Shown here piece after piece: positions 1 to 7,394 of a stretch of 14,286 nucleotides of DNA. Source of the stretch: Clostridiales bacterium (lineage in GTDB: Bacteria; Bacillota; Clostridia; Peptostreptococcales; NVVX01). The translations under genes were made by a program, and so were the position numbers. Location: the NCBI GenBank assembly GCA_021129785.1, contig JAJOKQ010000099.1, forward strand, positions 1 through 14,286, written 5' to 3'. The notes under the pieces were generated by a model. That model was not told the origin of the DNA. It was given only the letters and a program-made list of their open reading frames with translations, and searched no databases. How positions within the stretch are numbered: the first letter of the stretch is position 1; the number at the start of each line of letters is the position of its first letter.

Positions 1-860
1 GAGGAAATCATTTTGTTGAGATAAATACGCCTAAAATCATTTCATCTGGAACAGAAGGCGGATCAGAAATGTTTGTAGTAAACTATTATGGCAAAAGAGC
101 TTATTTATCGCAAAGTCCTCAATTTTATAAGCAGATGATGGTTGGAGCTGGCTTCGAAAGAGTTTTTGAAGTAGGGCATGCGTATCGTGCAGAACTTCAT
201 AATAGCTGGAGGCATTTAAGTGAGTATGTAAGTTTGGATGTTGAGATGGGATTTATTGAGAGTGAAGAGGATATAATGTGCTTAGAAGAAGAATGGTTAG
301 CTTGTTTATTTTCTCACATTAAAAAAACATGTGAAGATGAATTAGAACTTTTAGATGTTGAAATTGGCGAAGTGGGGAAAATACCGAGAATCACGTTAGC
401 TAGAGCACAGGAAATACTAAAAAGTAAATATCAAAAAAAATCGCCTGAAGGAGACTTAGACTCAGAGGGAGAGAAGTTATTGGCAGAATATATTAAAAAG
501 AAATTTGCGAGCGATTTTGTTTTTATAACGAAGTATCCTGCTAAAAAAAGACCAGTATATACAATGCCAGATAAAGACGACAGTGTTCTAACGAATAGCT
601 TTGACTTGCTATACAAAGGACTTGAAGTGACTACAGGGGGGCAAAGAATACATGAACATGAAAAGTTGAAAAATAACATGACAAACTTTAAACTAGACCC
701 GACCGATTTTGATTTTTATTTAAGTACATTCAAATATGGAATGGTGCCACATGGGGGTTTGGCAGTAGGGTTAGAACGATTAACGATGCAGATGTTAAAT
801 CTTAAAAACATTAGAGAAGCATCTCTTATACCTAGAGATTTAAAAAGAATAACACCTTAG
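1..860 (+). CDS. aspS: Aspartyl-tRNA synthetase, archaeal (likely non-discriminating) type, 5'-truncated by the window edge
   Basis: Charges tRNA-Asp with aspartate, and probably also tRNA-Asn, in the cytoplasm. The frame is open from base 3, so the ATG at 69 is internal. About 285 residues are visible of a family usually near 430. The N-terminal OB-fold anticodon domain and most of class II motif 1 lie upstream; the window opens at the motif 1 end (VEINTPKIISSGTEGGSE). Motif 2 is seen around AYRAELHNSWRHLSEY (about 165-240) and motif 3 as GLAVGLERLTMQ followed by REASLIPRD (about 756-838). The ending matches archaeal-type AspRS rather than the longer bacterial AspRS with its GAD insertion, or AsnRS. 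The stop overlaps the gatC ribosome binding site. Non-discriminating specificity is inferred from the gatCAB linkage; the deciding anticodon-binding residues are outside the window. Confidence 0.93.
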   Translation, partial: GNHFVEINTPKIISSGTEGGSEMFVVNYYGKRAYLSQSPQFYKQMMVGAGFERVFEVGHAYRAELHNSWRHLSEYVSLDVEMGFIESEEDIMCLEEEWLACLFSHIKKTCEDELELLDVEIGEVGKIPRITLARAQEILKSKYQKKSPEGDLDSEGEKLLAEYIKKKFASDFVFITKYPAKKRPVYTMPDKDDSVLTNSFDLLYKGLEVTTGGQRIHEHEKLKNNMTNFKLDPTDFDFYLSTFKYGMVPHGGLAVGLERLTMQMLNLKNIREASLIPRDLKRITP

Positions 861-871
861 GAGGAAAAAAT

Positions 872-1195
872 ATGAACATTACCAAAGTAGAAGTACAGCA
901 TATATGTAAATTAGCGAAAATTAAGCTTGGTGAAGAAGGGCTTTGCAAGACTACTGCAGAGTTTGAAGAGATATTACAACATATGAAATGTATAGAGAAG
1001 TTTGACTTTGAAGAAGAGGCTATGAAATCAGACAAAGAAGGGATGCAAGCAAATGAAAATATTAAGCAAACGCATGAAGAAAATCAAACTTTGCGTAAGG
1101 ATGAGGTAGTCGCATTTCGAAATCATGAAAAATTATTTAAAAATACAAAAGATATGAAAGACGGGTATATAAGGATACCGAAAATTATTGAGTAG
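872..1195 (+). CDS. gatC: Asp-tRNA(Asn)/Glu-tRNA(Gln) amidotransferase subunit C
   Basis: Small structural subunit that wraps between GatA and GatB and stabilises the amidotransferase. It has 107 residues, against about 95 in typical homologues. The N-terminal helical part (VEVQHICKLAKIKL) and the C-terminal DGYIRIPKIIE signature are clear. The middle is acidic and lysine-rich and about 15 residues longer than in Bacillus-type GatC; the usual EPT-x-H linker motif is not recognisable. AGGAGG at 859-864 overlaps the upstream aspS stop and sits 7 bases before the ATG. gatA follows after 12 bases. Identification rests on the C-terminal signature plus position in front of gatA and gatB. Confidence 0.95.
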   Translation: MNITKVEVQHICKLAKIKLGEEGLCKTTAEFEEILQHMKCIEKFDFEEEAMKSDKEGMQANENIKQTHEENQTLRKDEVVAFRNHEKLFKNTKDMKDGYIRIPKIIE

Positions 1196-1207
1196 GAGGA
1201 AAATACA

Positions 1208-2665
1208 ATGGATGCAGATATGGAAACTGTATGTGGAATTGCTGGAGGCGTAAAAGAGAAAAAATTTAAAGCGGCAGAAATAATCGAAATATATCTAAAA
1301 AATATAACTAAACAAGAAACAAAAATAAATGCATTTATAAGCACAAGAGCTGTAAAAGCTTTAGACGAAGCCAAAATGATTGATGAAAAAATTGCAAAAG
1401 GTGAAAGAGTTGGGCGCTTGGCTGGAGTGCCTGTTGGAGTGAAGGACAACATTTGTACTGAGGGGATAAAGACGACTTGCGCATCAAAAATGCTAGAGAA
1501 TTATATTTCGCCATACGACGCAACAGTTATTGAAAAGCTTAAAAAAGAAGGCGCTATAATAATTGGTAAAACTAATATGGACGAGTTTGCCATGGGATCT
1601 TCTACAGAAAACTCAGCCTTCAAAACAACATCTAATCCGTGGAACTTAAGTAGAGTGCCAGGAGGATCATCGGGAGGTTCGGCGGCAGCAGTTGCTAGCG
1701 ATTTTGTGCCATTATCCTTAGGTTCGGACACAGGTGGGTCAATAAGACAACCCGCTGCTTTTTGTGGGATAGTAGGACTGAAACCTACTTACGGTTCGAT
1801 TTCAAGGTTTGGGCTTGTAGCATTCGCTTCCTCGCTCGATCAGATTGGTCCAATGACAAAAAATGTTAAAGATTGTGTATTAAGCTTGGAAGTTCTACAA
1901 GGCAATGATTCTAGAGATGCTACTAGTAGTAAACGAAAATTCACTGCAAAGTATTTATTGGATTCACATGATGCAAACAAAATGAAAGTTGCAATTCCTA
2001 AACAGTTTTTTGGTGATGAATTGGATGCAGAAGTGAAGAACTCAATAATGGGAAGTGTGGAAAGGTTACAAGATATGGGAGTTAAGGTGGATGAAGTTTC
2101 TATGCCTATAGATGAAGAAATACTATCTGCGTATTATATTATTTCATCGGCTGAAGCTAGCTCAAATTTAGCAAGATTCGACGGAATAAGATACGGGTAT
2201 AGAACTAGCGAATACAATAATGTAGAAGAGTTAATGATAAATAGTAGAACAGAGGCATTTGGGGAAGAAGTAAAAAGACGTATTCTTCTAGGAACCTACG
2301 TACTATCGGCTGGGTATTATGATGCATTTTATAACAAAGCACATAAGATGAGAGAAGCAATTAAAAGAAGGTACCACGATATTTTTTCTAAATACGATTT
2401 AATACTAAGTCCTGTGACGCCAACCGTAGCTTTTGAAAAAGGGGAAAAAATTCATAGTCCCATGCAAATGTATTTGCAAGATCTTTATACAGTAAGTGTA
2501 AATTTAGCAGGACTTCCTGCCTTGTCAATGAATTGTGGGTTTGATAAAAACAATTTACCTATAGGCCTCCAAATAATAGGGTCTCATTATAGTGAAGAGA
2601 AGATGTTTCAGCTAGCATATTTACTAGAGAGTAAATTAGATTTGAAGAAGAAGGTGATATTATGA
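1208..2665 (+). CDS. gatA: Asp-tRNA(Asn)/Glu-tRNA(Gln) amidotransferase subunit A (glutaminase)
   Basis: Amidase-signature subunit that hydrolyses glutamine and releases the ammonia used by GatB. It has 485 residues, the normal length. The Ser-cisSer-Lys triad is intact at family positions: K79 in VGVKDN, S154 in PGGSSGGSAA and S178 in GSDTGGSIRQP. The conserved GLVAFASSLDQIGP segment and the C-terminal LPIGLQIIG segment are also present. AGGAGGA at 1194-1200, overlapping the gatC stop, favours ATG 1208 over the in-frame ATG at 1220. The stop overlaps the gatB start (ATGA at 2662-2665), indicating translational coupling. No missing catalytic residue or frameshift is seen. Confidence 0.98.
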   Translation: MDADMETVCGIAGGVKEKKFKAAEIIEIYLKNITKQETKINAFISTRAVKALDEAKMIDEKIAKGERVGRLAGVPVGVKDNICTEGIKTTCASKMLENYISPYDATVIEKLKKEGAIIIGKTNMDEFAMGSSTENSAFKTTSNPWNLSRVPGGSSGGSAAAVASDFVPLSLGSDTGGSIRQPAAFCGIVGLKPTYGSISRFGLVAFASSLDQIGPMTKNVKDCVLSLEVLQGNDSRDATSSKRKFTAKYLLDSHDANKMKVAIPKQFFGDELDAEVKNSIMGSVERLQDMGVKVDEVSMPIDEEILSAYYIISSAEASSNLARFDGIRYGYRTSEYNNVEELMINSRTEAFGEEVKRRILLGTYVLSAGYYDAFYNKAHKMREAIKRRYHDIFSKYDLILSPVTPTVAFEKGEKIHSPMQMYLQDLYTVSVNLAGLPALSMNCGFDKNNLPIGLQIIGSHYSEEKMFQLAYLLESKLDLKKKVIL

Positions 2666-4092
2666 TATGGGAAACATTCATAGGGATAGAAATTCATGCG
2701 GAATTAGCGACGAAATCAAAGATTTTTTGTAGTTGCTCTACTGAGTTTGGGAAAGCTCCTAATACCAATACATGCCCTGTATGTATTGGGCTACCAGGTG
2801 CTCTGCCTGTTTTAAATGAAGAAGTGATTCAACTAGCACTAAAGGCTGGCTTGGCACTAAACTGTAAAGTTAACTATATAAATAAGATGGATAGAAAAAA
2901 TTACTTTTACCCCGATTTACCTAGAGCATATCAGATTTCGCAATTCGACTTGCCTATTTTATACGATGGATATGTAGAATTTGAAATAGAAGATACAATT
3001 GAAAGAGTTAATATAAATCGAATTCATTTAGAGGAAGATGCAGGAAAACTGATTCACTTAGAAGAGCATACATGTATCGATTATAATCGTGGAGGGGTAG
3101 CGCTTATAGAGCTAGTAACAGAACCCGAATTGAAATCGCCAAAAGAAGCATTTGAGTTTGTAAAAACGATTAAAACAATATTTGAGTATGTTGGAGTTTC
3201 AGACTGTAAAATGGAACAGGGCTCATTACGTTTTGATGCAAACATATCGGTGAGAGAAAAAGGGCAAAAGGAATTAAATACAAAAGTAGAGATTAAGAAT
3301 ATGAACTCGTTTAAAGAAATGCAGAAAGCTCTTGAAAAAGAAGAAAAAAGGCAGATTGAACTATATGAGTTTAATGAAGGAGATAAAATAGTACAAGAGA
3401 CCAGAAGATGGGATAGTGCAAAAGGTAGAACGGTTTCAATGAGAGGAAAAGAAGGAGTTCATGATTATAGATACTTCCCTGAACCTGATTTAAGACCAAT
3501 TGTTATAAGTAAAAAAAATGTTGTGGATTTAAAAAAAGAAATCCCTGAATTACCAAATGAAAAATTAGAAAGGCTATTAACGCAATTTGATTTAAACAAA
3601 AAGGAAACAAAGATAGTAGTAGAAGATAAAAAACTTGCATTATTATTTGAAAATACTGTTAAAAAAGGTGCAAATCCACAAAAGGCGCTAAATTGGATAG
3701 TAGGAGATTTGTTGAGATTGATTAAAACAGATGGTGGTGATGAGGATCTGGAAATTGATTCTAGCGGATTAGCAGAATTAATTAGCATTATTGAAAGCGG
3801 AGATATTAGTTTGAAAGCTGGCAGAGAAATATTTGAGGAAATGTTTATGAAGCGTAAGAAGCCGAGGGAAATTATAAATCGAAGAGGGTTAATCCAGATT
3901 AACAGTGAAGAGAGTCTCAGAATAATTGTTCAAAAAGTTATGGAAGCCAATTCAAAATCTGTAGCAGATTATAATGCAGGAAAAAAACAAGCAATAACAT
4001 ACTTGATGGGGCAAGTTATGAAAGAAACAAAAGGGCAGGCAAACCCAAAGATGGCGCTACAGTTACTTGAGCGAATAATTTCAAACAAGTAA
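2662..4092 (+). CDS. gatB: Asp-tRNA(Asn)/Glu-tRNA(Gln) amidotransferase subunit B
   Basis: tRNA-binding subunit that phosphorylates the misacylated Asp or Glu with ATP and then transamidates it. It has 476 residues, normal for the family. The N-terminal IGIEIHAEL motif (7-15) is followed by the zinc-type cysteines C23, C25, C38 and C41 in FCSCSTEFG and TCPVCIGLPG. The catalytic cradle contains RKNYFYPDLPRAYQISQ and HLEEDAGK. The tail from about residue 330 is the helical GatB/YqeY domain, ending in QVMKETKGQANPKMAL. The start overlaps the gatA stop by 4 bases, and AAGGTGAT at 2651-2658 lies inside gatA as its ribosome binding site. No terminator is seen directly after the gene. Confidence 0.98.
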   Translation: MIWETFIGIEIHAELATKSKIFCSCSTEFGKAPNTNTCPVCIGLPGALPVLNEEVIQLALKAGLALNCKVNYINKMDRKNYFYPDLPRAYQISQFDLPILYDGYVEFEIEDTIERVNINRIHLEEDAGKLIHLEEHTCIDYNRGGVALIELVTEPELKSPKEAFEFVKTIKTIFEYVGVSDCKMEQGSLRFDANISVREKGQKELNTKVEIKNMNSFKEMQKALEKEEKRQIELYEFNEGDKIVQETRRWDSAKGRTVSMRGKEGVHDYRYFPEPDLRPIVISKKNVVDLKKEIPELPNEKLERLLTQFDLNKKETKIVVEDKKLALLFENTVKKGANPQKALNWIVGDLLRLIKTDGGDEDLEIDSSGLAELISIIESGDISLKAGREIFEEMFMKRKKPREIINRRGLIQINSEESLRIIVQKVMEANSKSVADYNAGKKQAITYLMGQVMKETKGQANPKMALQLLERIISNK

Positions 4093-4147
4093 GAATATTG
4101 CGACAAAAGAGCATCGAGTATATAGGGTTTTAAAACTTTCTAAGAAC

Positions 4148-4315
4148 ATGTATAATGAATCCGTAGAAACAATTAATATGTATGATAATAATATAATTGA
4201 AGTGATTTTTAAAGGGCAAGACAAGTTCACTTTCAACTTTCTAAATGAACTTATAGCGAAGTCGAATGCGATTTTAGGTGAAAATACACGAGATGCAGGA
4301 GAAAAAATATGCTAA
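4148..4315 (+). CDS. Unrecognised small open frame between gatB and recO; start uncertain, possibly a gene remnant
   Basis: I do not recognise this protein. The frame has no stop from 4079 to the TAA at 4313-4315, about 78 codons. First codon positions are rich in G (about 29 percent) and second positions are not, as expected of coding DNA. The first ATG is at 4148 (55 residues, MYNESVETIN...) and another is at 4178. Neither has a Shine-Dalgarno sequence, and the frame is coding-like upstream of 4148, where only a rare ATT (4097) could start it. The C-terminal part reads as a hydrophobic strand (NNIIEVIFKG) followed by a likely helix (NFLNELIAKSNAIL). Its stop overlaps the recO start by 7 bases, as in a coupled operon. 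It could be a real small gene with a non-standard start or one that has lost its 5' end. Confidence 0.35.
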   Translation: MYNESVETINMYDNNIIEVIFKGQDKFTFNFLNELIAKSNAILGENTRDAGEKIC

Positions 4316-5055
4316 TCAAAACAGAAGGATTTGTAATAAGAAATATAAAATATTCGGAGCATGACAGCATTATAACTATATTTACGCGTGAACTTGGCAA
4401 AGTAAGTGCTATAGCAAAAGGAGTAAGAAGGCCTAAGAGTAAAATGAGAGCTGGAATTCAACCCTTTAGCTATAGCGATTTTGTACTATATAAAGGTAGG
4501 AATCTATACACTGTTAATCAGTGTAACTCAATAGAAATATTTTACTCGCTACGAGAAGACTTATTTAAATTATCGTATGCCTCATACTTATTAGAATTAA
4601 TAGGAGCAGTTATTACAGAAGAACAAACTAATAATAGATTATTTAACTTGCTAGGAAAGGCTCTGTACATGTTAAAGAAAAAAGACATTGAGATAAATAC
4701 CATAGTAAGGACATTTGAACTACAATTTTTAGAATTTTCTGGACTAAGTCCAAATATTAGTTCGTGCGTAGAATGTGGAAGTGAAGAGATTTCTGCACAT
4801 AGATTTAGTCACAGAGAAGGAGGACTGCTTTGTGAACAATGCATAGATAAGGATAGAGGAGCAGTTGAGGTTTCAAAACACACGATAAGACTAGCGAACT
4901 ATTTATTAAATGCAGATATGAAAAAAATAACAAAACTTAAAATAAGCGAACTTCTAAATAACGACTTAAGTAAAATAACAAGGAGATATATTTTAGAACA
5001 TACTAATGTGTACGAATTTAAGAGTTTGAAAATTCTTGAGGGGCTTACTAAGTAA
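4309..5055 (+). CDS. recO: DNA repair protein RecO
   Basis: Recombination mediator that, with RecR, loads RecA onto SSB-coated single-stranded DNA and can anneal strands. It has 248 residues, typical length. The N-terminal OB-fold begins with the family-like LIKTEGFVIRNIKYSEHDS and continues KVSAIAKGVRRPKSKM. A four-cysteine zinc site is formed by C153, C156, C175 and C178 (CVECG ... CEQC). The helical C-terminal part follows. AGGAG at 4297-4301 lies 7 bases before ATG 4309. The preceding small frame overlaps the start, and no separate promoter is evident between gatB and recO, so read-through from the gat operon is possible. Confidence 0.96.
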   Translation: MLIKTEGFVIRNIKYSEHDSIITIFTRELGKVSAIAKGVRRPKSKMRAGIQPFSYSDFVLYKGRNLYTVNQCNSIEIFYSLREDLFKLSYASYLLELIGAVITEEQTNNRLFNLLGKALYMLKKKDIEINTIVRTFELQFLEFSGLSPNISSCVECGSEEISAHRFSHREGGLLCEQCIDKDRGAVEVSKHTIRLANYLLNADMKKITKLKISELLNNDLSKITRRYILEHTNVYEFKSLKILEGLTK

Positions 5056-5179
5056 AGATTGGAGGTTGTTTTCCTAGTTGTGATTTTTTTTAGGCGAAAG
5101 ATTATTATTAGACCAGTTTTAGAGTATACTATTACCAGAAGGATGTTTTGTATATGATACTGAGAAGGAGAGAGAAAAT

Positions 5180-5629
5180 ATGGACGTAAATTTAGAAAAT
5201 GTTGATATTATTAGAGAAAGAACTGGTGTATCTTATAAAAAAGCAAAAGAGGCTATTGAACAAGCTAATGGTAATATTGTAGATGCTCTAGTTTTTCTAG
5301 AAGAAGAAGTAGAGAAAAAGAGATGGAGCGAATCTGTTGGAGACATGGGAAATGAAATAATAGTAAAAATAAAAGAATTAGCTAAGAAAGGCAATGTTAC
5401 GAGGATAATAATTAAAAAAGAGGGAGATGTTTTGTTAAACATTCCTGTTACTGCAGGTGCAATTGGAATAGTACTTGCACCTATCGCGTCAATAGTAGGA
5501 GTTTCAGCAGCTATTTTAACGAAAATGACAGTAGAGATAGTAACGAAAGAAGGTGAAATTGTTAATATCAATAAATTCACTAGCGCTACAAATGAAAATA
5601 ATGGGATAAATATTGAGGAAGTAGATTAG
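5180..5629 (+). CDS. UBA-like/DUF4342 small protein
   Basis: 149-residue protein of unknown function. Residues about 5-45 (IIRERTGVSYKKAKEAIEQA then NGNIVDALVFLEEE) look like the three-helix UBA/TS-N fold of EF-Ts and nascent-polypeptide-associated factors. Residues about 58-125 match my recollection of the DUF4342 pattern: KELAKKGNVTRIIIKKEGD, then a hydrophobic stretch at 86-114 with LNIPVTAGAIG and LAPIASIVG, then MTVEIVTKEG. The hydrophobic stretch might associate with a membrane but has a Pro and many Gly residues. There is no signal peptide. AAGGAG at 5165-5170 sets the ATG. A weak TATACT (5125-5130) is the only promoter hint upstream. It lies between recO and the glyS leader; the function is not deducible from this context. 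Confidence 0.85.
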   Translation: MDVNLENVDIIRERTGVSYKKAKEAIEQANGNIVDALVFLEEEVEKKRWSESVGDMGNEIIVKIKELAKKGNVTRIIIKKEGDVLLNIPVTAGAIGIVLAPIASIVGVSAAILTKMTVEIVTKEGEIVNINKFTSATNENNGINIEEVD

Positions 5630-5646
5630 TAAATGTTAAAAATGTG

Positions 5647-5675
5647 TTGACAAACAACTGCCTATTTGTTAGAAT
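5647..5675 (+). promoter_or_regulatory. Sigma-A type promoter of the glyS T-box leader
   Basis: TTGACA (5647-5652), a 17-base spacer and TAGAAT (5670-5675) match the vegetative consensus at 11 of 12 positions. Transcription would start near 5682, placing the entire T-box leader (about 225 bases) ahead of glyS. Confidence 0.8.
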
Positions 5676-5689
5676 TGTGAATAATTATA

Positions 5690-5881
5690 TACTTAAGCTA
5701 TGAAGAAGAAGAGTAGTTAGAAAATGTTGTTTTAGAGAGTCGAGTGCGGTGTAAACTTGATACAACTTACTAACGAAAGGACATTCTGAGCTTATCTTTT
5801 GAGTGGGCACAATGTGTCAACGAGGGTGGAACCGCGGAAGATGAATCTTTCGTCCCTGTTATGTGGATGAAGGATTTTTTT
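5690..5881 (+). promoter_or_regulatory. Glycine T-box riboswitch (tRNA-Gly sensing leader)
   Basis: The leader senses uncharged tRNA-Gly and allows glyS transcription when glycine charging is low. Stem I closes with TAAGCT (5694-5699) and AGCTTA (5789-5794). The AGTA specifier-loop strand (5712-5715) is followed by GTTAG (5716-5720) paired with CTAAC (5770-5774). The distal helix is TCGAG/CTTGA around a TGCGGTGTAAA loop (5740-5760). The likely specifier is GGA (5779-5781) after CGAAA. A short stem III is GGCAC/GTGTC (5806-5818). The T-box AACGAGGGTGGAACCGCG is at 5819-5836. Its bulge TGGA (5827-5830) complements tRNA 3' UCCA, fitting the U discriminator of tRNA-Gly. The layout lacks stem II, like the known compact glyQS T-boxes. 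Antiterminator pairing is possible between the T-box and TCTTTCGTCCCT. Confidence 0.93.
5844..5881 (+). terminator. T-box-controlled intrinsic terminator
   Basis: AATCTTTCGTCC (5844-5855) pairs with GGATGAAGGATT (5865-5876) with two G-U pairs, followed by a T tract to 5881. The 5' arm also takes part in the antiterminator with the T-box sequence, giving the two exclusive structures of a T-box switch. Confidence 0.88.
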
Positions 5882-5907
5882 GTTATTTAAAATTGGAGGA
5901 GATAACT

Positions 5908-7296
5908 TTGAAAACAGAAAAAACGATGGAAAAAATTGTAGCTCTAGCTAAATCAAGAGGTTTTGTATTTCCGGGCTCAGAAATATACGGAGGGCTTGCT
6001 AACACATGGGATTATGGACCGCTAGGTACTGAGCTTAAAAAAAATATTAAAAAAGCATGGTGGCAAAAGTTTGTTCAGCAAAGTCCATATAATGTAGGAT
6101 TAGATAGCGCTATACTTATGAACCCACAAACATGGGTAGCTTCTGGACATGTGGGTGGTTTTAGTGACCCTTTAATGGATTGTAAGAAATGTAAATCTAG
6201 ATTTAGAGCAGACAAATTAATTGAAGAGCACTCTCATAAAAAGGGTGAAGAAATAATAGTTGATGGATGGGCTAGCAGTACAATGGAAGATTATATTGCA
6301 GATAAAGCGATTAAATGCCCGACTTGTGGTATAATCGATTTTACAAGCATTAGACAGTTTAATCTTATGTTTAAGACATCTCAAGGAGTAACAGAAGACT
6401 CAAGCAAAGATATTTATCTTAGACCAGAAACAGCTCAAGGTATATTTGTTAACTTTAAAAATGTACAAAGGACATCCAGAAAAAAAATTCCATTTGGAAT
6501 CGCCCAAATAGGTAAAGCTTTTAGAAATGAAATTACTCCTGGAAATTTTATTTTTAGAACAAGAGAATTTGAACAAATGGAATTGGAGTTTTTCTGCAAG
6601 CCAGGAGAAGATATTAAGTGGTACGAATACTGGTCAAAGTTCTGCAAAGAATGGGTGCTTAACCTTGGAGTTGATGAAAAAAGCATTAGAATGAGAGAAC
6701 ACTCAGAAGACGAGCTTTCACACTATAGTAATGCAACAGTAGATATTGAATTTGAATTCCCATTTGGTTGGGGCGAAATATGGGGAATTGCTAACAGAAC
6801 AGATTTCGATTTAAAACAACATGCAGAGCATGCAGGTGTAGACTTTGCGTATCAAGATCCTATTACCAATGAAAAATATGTCCCATATTGTATTGAACCT
6901 TCTGTGGGTGTAGACAGGCTTGCTTTAATGTTCTTAATTGATGCTTACACTGAAGAAATTATTAACGAAAAAGAAAGTAGAGTTGTACTTAAACTTCATC
7001 CAGAACTAGCCCCTTTTAAAGCTGCAATTTTTCCATTAACTAAGAAATTGAAAGAAAACGCTATAGAAATATATAATAAACTATCAGAAAAATTTATGGT
7101 AGAATATGACGACGCAGGAAGTATTGGCAAACGATACAGAAGACATGATGAAATTGGCACACCATTTTGCATTACTTTCGATTATTATTCATTAGAAGAT
7201 AACTGTGTTACAATAAGAAATAGAGATACAATGGAGCAAGAGAGAGTTGCTATTCATGCGCTTGATACTTACTTAGAAGAAAAAATAAAATATTAA
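5908..7296 (+). CDS. glyS: Glycyl-tRNA synthetase, dimeric single-chain type
   Basis: Attaches glycine to tRNA-Gly in the cytoplasm. This is the one-gene homodimeric (GlyQS) type, not the alpha2-beta2 form. GGAGGAG at 5895-5901 sits 6 bases before TTG 5908, giving 462 residues. An in-frame GTG at 5863 would begin inside the T-box terminator and has no ribosome binding site. In order: ETMEKIV-like N terminus with [20 protein letters not shown]; zinc-type cysteines C92, C95, C137 and C140; RPETAQGIF; motif 2 RNEI ... [10 protein letters not shown] (206-225); motif 3 EPSVGVDRL (330-338); then the C-terminal anticodon-binding domain. Expression should follow the upstream T-box, rising when tRNA-Gly is uncharged. 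No frameshift or missing motif was seen. Confidence 0.97.
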   Translation: MKTEKTMEKIVALAKSRGFVFPGSEIYGGLANTWDYGPLGTELKKNIKKAWWQKFVQQSPYNVGLDSAILMNPQTWVASGHVGGFSDPLMDCKKCKSRFRADKLIEEHSHKKGEEIIVDGWASSTMEDYIADKAIKCPTCGIIDFTSIRQFNLMFKTSQGVTEDSSKDIYLRPETAQGIFVNFKNVQRTSRKKIPFGIAQIGKAFRNEITPGNFIFRTREFEQMELEFFCKPGEDIKWYEYWSKFCKEWVLNLGVDEKSIRMREHSEDELSHYSNATVDIEFEFPFGWGEIWGIANRTDFDLKQHAEHAGVDFAYQDPITNEKYVPYCIEPSVGVDRLALMFLIDAYTEEIINEKESRVVLKLHPELAPFKAAIFPLTKKLKENAIEIYNKLSEKFMVEYDDAGSIGKRYRRHDEIGTPFCITFDYYSLEDNCVTIRNRDTMEQERVAIHALDTYLEEKIKY

Positions 7297-7322
7297 TATA
7301 GAAAATAGTTGAGGATAAGACG

Positions 7323-7360
7323 GAGTTGTTGACAATTTTTCTACCAACTCTTTCTCTTTG
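7323..7360 (+). terminator. Possible weak terminator after glyS
   Basis: GAGTTG (7323-7328) and CAACTC (7345-7350) form a 6-bp stem, extended by one G-U pair, around a 16-base loop. A pyrimidine-rich TTTCTCTTTG follows rather than a clean T run. It may be a weak terminator between glyS and ppsR, or only a chance hairpin. Confidence 0.3.
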
Positions 7361-7394
7361 TAATCCTTAATGTTGAATGATAAAGGAGGAAAAT

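Noticed and set aside
69..860. AspRS starting at ATG 69
   Set aside because: The same frame is open back to base 3 and encodes conserved synthetase residues, so this ATG is internal.
4148..4315. Small frame before recO as a KEOPS Pcc1-like protein
   Set aside because: A strand-then-helix pattern with a D and LN is vaguely similar, but the key motif positions do not align, so no family name is justified.
5863..5907. glyS N-terminal extension from GTG 5863
   Set aside because: It starts inside the T-box terminator hairpin, has no ribosome binding site, and adds residues absent from the family. TTG 5908 has a good GGAGGAG.
7329..7364. TTGACA at 7329-7334 as a ppsR promoter
   Set aside because: No acceptable -10 element lies 16-18 bases downstream; the nearest TGTAAT is too far. 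The TTGACA is in the loop of a hairpin.
7377..7394. ppsR start at ATG 7377
   Set aside because: The AAGGAGGA at 7383-7390 lies within this extension and fits ATG 7395.
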